From an uncultured Clostridia bacterium (GTDB lineage Bacteria; Bacillota; Clostridia; Oscillospirales; Acutalibacteraceae), in contig CALYOC010000026.1 in the NCBI GenBank assembly GCA_945227095.1, positions 1 through 7,383 of the forward strand: a stretch of DNA of 7,383 bases, read 5' to 3'. The notes beneath the pieces are model-generated. The model searched no databases and was not told where the DNA came from. It worked only from the letters and a program-made list of their open reading frames with translations. Of this stretch, positions 5,423 through 7,383 are shown in pieces. Position 1 is the stretch's first letter, and each line of letters opens with the position of its first letter. A program made the position numbers and the translations under genes.

Positions 5423-6133
5423 ATGAATTATAAGGTTGCAGATATAATAGTAGATATTGAATTTAATTATAAATACGGTGTCAAACGAATGAGCGATTAC
5501 AGGTACGAGGGCGACCGCCCAAGTGATTTCAGCGTTCGGGTGACTCAGCAGGAGATTGAGGAAAGTATGAAGCGGTGTAATGACAACTTTCCTGCGTCGT
5601 ACCACGAATGGATGTGCGTTTACCGCAGCCTTTGTATCAAGGCTCTGGACTATGATTGTCTTTTTATGCATTGCTCTGCCGTGTGCCTTGATTCGCAGGC
5701 GTATCTGTTTATCGCCGCCAGCGGAACGGGAAAGTCCACCCACGCTTCTTTTTGGCGGGAGCGCTTCGGAGAGCGCGTTGTTATGATAAATGACGACAAA
5801 CCCCTGCTTAGATATGTGGACGGAAAGTTTTATGTTTACGGAACTCCGTGGGACGGAAAGCACCACTTGAGCACTAATACAAGAGCGCCTGTAAAAGCGC
5901 TGTGTATTTTATACAGAAATGATGAAAATGTCATTGAACGCGCGTCTGTCGGCGAGGCTAACTTTATGATTTTAAATCAGACAGTCAGACCGGAGAACGC
6001 GGAGAAAATGGAGAAAACACTGTATTTGGCGGGAAAACTTTTGGAGAGTGAGCCCTGCTATAAATTGGGGTGTAATATGAGCGTCCAAGCCGCTGAGGTC
6101 GCATACAAAGGAATGAACGAGAATGAAGATTAA
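5423..6133 (+). CDS. HPr kinase/PEPCK-like P-loop kinase associated with PqqD
   Basis: The product is 236 aa and cytosolic. It has MHCSAV (82-87, the conserved His-containing strand before the P-loop), a Walker A loop ASGTGKST (99-106), an acidic MINDDKPLL strand (121-129) equivalent to the metal-binding DD of HPr-kinase-like proteins, and GTPWDGKHH (140-148). This order matches the HprK-related/PEP-carboxykinase-like family found beside PqqD proteins and in some lasso-peptide clusters, where such kinases phosphorylate the precursor on a Ser. It is not housekeeping HPrK: the N-terminal DRTGG-type domain is replaced by about 75 unrelated residues. Start ATG with GAGG 6 nt upstream. The gene overlaps the PqqD gene by 11 bp. 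No clear promoter was found, so read-through of the 5357-5391 terminator is the simplest source of transcript. The substrate is inferred: the 39-aa peptide is the nearest candidate. Confidence 0.85.
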   Translation: MNYKVADIIVDIEFNYKYGVKRMSDYRYEGDRPSDFSVRVTQQEIEESMKRCNDNFPASYHEWMCVYRSLCIKALDYDCLFMHCSAVCLDSQAYLFIAASGTGKSTHASFWRERFGERVVMINDDKPLLRYVDGKFYVYGTPWDGKHHLSTNTRAPVKALCILYRNDENVIERASVGEANFMILNQTVRPENAEKMEKTLYLAGKLLESEPCYKLGCNMSVQAAEVAYKGMNENED

Positions 6134-6392
6134 AGACGGTTTTATTTTAAGACAGATGAACTCAATGAACATAGTTGTTGCCGTGGGGGACAGAGCCGCC
6201 GAATTTAACGGACTCATAACCCTCAATGAAACAGGTATGTTCTTGTGGAATAAGCTTGTGAACGATATTGACGAGCAGGGGCTTGTTGACGCCGTGCTTC
6301 GGGAGTACAACGGGGTTTCGGAAGATAAGGCCCGCGAAGATGTCGTAAAGTTCACCGAAAAACTCAGACAGGCAGATATTTTAGATGAATGA
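6123..6392 (+). CDS. PqqD-family peptide chaperone (stand-alone RiPP recognition element)
   Basis: The product is 89 aa, the usual length of PqqD proteins. Features visible in order are DGFILRQM (5-12), NIVVAVG (16-22), the hallmark LITLNETGMFLWNKL (31-45), then two helices ending FTEKLRQADILDE. PqqD-type winged-helix domains bind leader peptides as an extra beta strand and deliver them to modifying enzymes. Here the likely ligand is the YxxP peptide encoded at 4579-4698, which is the only leader-like peptide I see nearby. The gene overlaps the kinase by 11 bp and the peptidase by 8 bp, so the three are one translational unit and probably one pathway. It is not a PQQ biosynthesis gene, because no pqqA, pqqC or pqqE neighbours are present and the organism type is wrong for PQQ. 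Confidence 0.92.
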   Translation: MKIKDGFILRQMNSMNIVVAVGDRAAEFNGLITLNETGMFLWNKLVNDIDEQGLVDAVLREYNGVSEDKAREDVVKFTEKLRQADILDE

Positions 6393-6804
6393 TTATAAGG
6401 GCGTGCTTGAAAAGCACTCGGTTTTAACCTTTACACCGGGCGGCAACAGTATGTGGCCGTTTATTAAGGACGGAAAAAGCAGCGTGATTGTCGAGAGGCT
6501 TGAAAAGCCGGAAAAGTATGATGTAATACTGTATGACAGAAATGATTCAAGGACGGTTTTTCATCGCGTGCTCGGTATTGACGGAGACAGTTTAATCGTT
6601 TGCGGAGATAACCAGTATGTCGCCGAGAGGGTAAATGTTTCGCAGGCTTACGGAGTGATGAAGGGCTTTTATTCGGGCAAGAAATATGTCGATAAGCGCA
6701 GTAAAGGATACCTTTTTGCCGTGCGCATTTGGTGCGCTTCACTCAAGGTGAGGAAGCTGATAATCATAGCCCACAACCATTTTTTAAAGGCAAAAAACAA
6801 CTAA
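6385..6804 (+). CDS. S24/S26-family Ser/His peptidase (signal-peptidase-like)
   Basis: The product is 139 aa. GGNSMWPFIKDG (19-30) contains the S26/S24 nucleophile motif SMxP with Ser22. YDVILYDR (45-52) and VFHRVLGI (58-65) form the second box, with His60 where bacterial signal peptidase I has Lys, as in SipW/ER-type enzymes. CGDN (73-76) is the conserved GDN. There is no N-terminal membrane anchor. A hydrophobic stretch near the C-terminus (about 108-133: YLFAVRIWCASL, then LIIIAHNHFL) is split by charged residues and might bind the membrane only peripherally. The gene overlaps the PqqD gene by 8 bp and is last in its unit. By analogy with the leader proteases of RiPP clusters it could cut the leader from the modified peptide, or process the lipoproteins. 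A LexA-like repressor is less likely, because no DNA-binding domain is present. Confidence 0.87.
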   Translation: MNDYKGVLEKHSVLTFTPGGNSMWPFIKDGKSSVIVERLEKPEKYDVILYDRNDSRTVFHRVLGIDGDSLIVCGDNQYVAERVNVSQAYGVMKGFYSGKKYVDKRSKGYLFAVRIWCASLKVRKLIIIAHNHFLKAKNN

Positions 6805-6834
6805 ATTTTTAACAAAAAAACATTAAAATTTGAT

Positions 6835-6876
6835 AAAAAATCATCGCTTCCCGCACCGAGGAGCGATGATTTTTTT
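6835..6876 (+). terminator. Strong intrinsic terminator after the kinase-PqqD-peptidase unit
   Basis: ATCATCGCT (6840-6848) pairs with AGCGATGAT (6862-6870). The stem can extend through A-run and T-run arms (6835-6839 with 6871-6875), and seven T residues (6870-6876) follow. It lies about 30 bp after the peptidase stop and separates this unit from the Wzz-like gene. Confidence 0.93.
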
Positions 6877-7112
6877 GTTATATATACATAAAATCAGTGT
6901 TTTATGACAGAGATTTGTTGTGGAAAATTACAACTGAAAAATGTGAAAATTTCTCAAAATAAGCACAGTTTATCACCGGAAAAATCAAAATTTTCAGTCA
7001 CCGAATTACGAATGAAACGATGATTCTATCCGTGAAGATATGTCAAAAATCGTCGTTTTTATACATAATATACAAATAATCTTCTTTTTCCGGCTAAACT
7101 TATTATTTAATC
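6877..7112. other. AT-rich intergenic stretch, no gene found
   Basis: No open frame with a credible ribosome binding site is present. Two near-identical stretches, TGTGGAAAATT (from 6919) and TGTGAAAATT (from 6942), start 23 bp apart. A 9-bp inverted repeat TGAAAATTT (6944-6952)/AAATTTTCA (6988-6996) spans 53 bp. These could be operator-like sites upstream of the Wzz promoter, but the base composition makes chance matches likely. Confidence 0.4.
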
Positions 7113-7141
7113 TTGACGAATATTATATTTAATATTATAAT
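7113..7141 (+). promoter_or_regulatory. Strong sigma-A-type promoter for the Wzz-like gene
   Basis: TTGACG (7113-7118), a 17-bp spacer, then perfect TATAAT (7136-7141): 11 of 12 consensus bases. Transcription should start near 7148, giving a leader of about 34 nt. AAGGAG (7168-7173) sits 8 nt before the ATG at 7182. Confidence 0.88.
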
Positions 7142-7181
7142 AAAAATGAATATTTTTATATAATTATAAGGAGTACATATA

Positions 7182-7383
7182 ATGTTTGCCAACCTTTTTT
7201 CCGATTACAATTTTGTATCATTCTTCAAAAGAATGAAAAAGAGTTTAATTTGGATGTTGATTGCGGCGATTGTGTGCAGTGCAGCGGGTTATCTGTATGC
7301 CGTGGGTAATTTTGTGGAGACTTATACCGCGTACACCACAATCTACATTTCACGACTCGGAGATGCCAAGGGACAATTCAATT
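7182..7383 (+). CDS. Wzz/CpsC-like polysaccharide chain-length regulator, N-terminal fragment
   Basis: The frame is cut by the right edge, leaving 67 complete codons. The visible part has a short cytosolic N-terminus (MFANLFSDYNFVSFFKRMKKS), one transmembrane segment (about 22-40, LIWMLIAAIVCSAAGYLYA), and then YTAYTTIYIS, the start of the extracytoplasmic domain. This matches the N-terminus of Wzz/YveK/CpsC membrane adaptors, which control polymer length and activate the cognate BY-kinase (CpsD/YwqD type) in Gram-positive capsule and exopolysaccharide systems. The start is well supported by AAGGAG 8 nt upstream and a consensus promoter. The gene probably opens the next polysaccharide operon beyond the window. 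Family assignment rests on topology and pattern over a short fragment, so a different single-pass protein remains possible. Confidence 0.75.
   Translation, partial: MFANLFSDYNFVSFFKRMKKSLIWMLIAAIVCSAAGYLYAVGNFVETYTAYTTIYISRLGDAKGQFN

Noticed and set aside
5390..5866. Long minus-strand frame opposite the kinase gene.
   Set aside because: The plus-strand frame has clear family motifs and a ribosome binding site. The opposite frame has no recognisable motif.
4579..6804. A true lasso-peptide cluster.
   Set aside because: The YxxP leader, PqqD and HprK-like kinase fit, but the lasso cyclase and transglutaminase-like protease are missing. The putative core also does not allow a standard ring: after Gly25 the first acidic residues are only 4-5 positions on.

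Overview
The window looks like chromosomal DNA from a low- to mid-GC Clostridia bacterium, most likely an Oscillospiraceae/Ruminococcus-like gut organism. This is inferred from strong GGAGG-type ribosome binding sites, sigma-A-like promoters, U-tailed intrinsic terminators, a Thr/Ser/Pro-rich lipoprotein with VTDxxGxP repeats, and a nrdG-type anaerobic enzyme. No marker gene fixes the species.

Left part (1-3479). The window opens inside the 3' end of a hexapeptide-repeat acyltransferase (+), which ends at a terminator. A small four-helix, ferritin-like protein (+) follows. It converges on a leftward three-gene operon across a shared bidirectional terminator. In transcription order the operon is a polytopic O-antigen ligase/polymerase-like protein, the anaerobic ribonucleotide reductase activase NrdG, and dUTPase. 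The three genes overlap by 4 and 7 bp.

Middle part (3480-5391). A divergent intergenic region carries a promoter in each direction. To the right is a Tyr-rich secreted protein of unknown function. Next comes a sigma-A-like promoter followed by three small genes: a 39-aa cytosolic peptide with a YxxP leader-type motif (GTG start), a 49-aa lipoprotein, and a 140-aa Thr-rich lipoprotein. The 39-aa peptide and the 49-aa lipoprotein have unrelated N-termini but nearly the same acidic C-terminal tail (IxQDDNxVxDPF). An intrinsic terminator closes this block.

Right part (5392-7383). A tightly overlapping trio encodes an HPr-kinase/PEPCK-like P-loop kinase, a PqqD-family peptide chaperone (a stand-alone RiPP recognition element), and an S24/S26-type Ser/His peptidase. 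A strong terminator follows, then an AT-rich gap, then a consensus promoter driving the start of a Wzz/CpsC-like chain-length regulator cut by the window edge.

Interpretation. The acyltransferase, polymerase/ligase and Wzz genes suggest an exopolysaccharide or capsule locus. Embedded in it is a candidate peptide-modification system: a RiPP-like precursor plus a lipoprotein that share one tail, with kinase, PqqD chaperone and peptidase. No lasso cyclase, radical SAM maturase, YcaO or LanM gene lies within the visible module. The shared tail on a cytosolic leader peptide and on an exported lipoprotein is the most unusual observation here.
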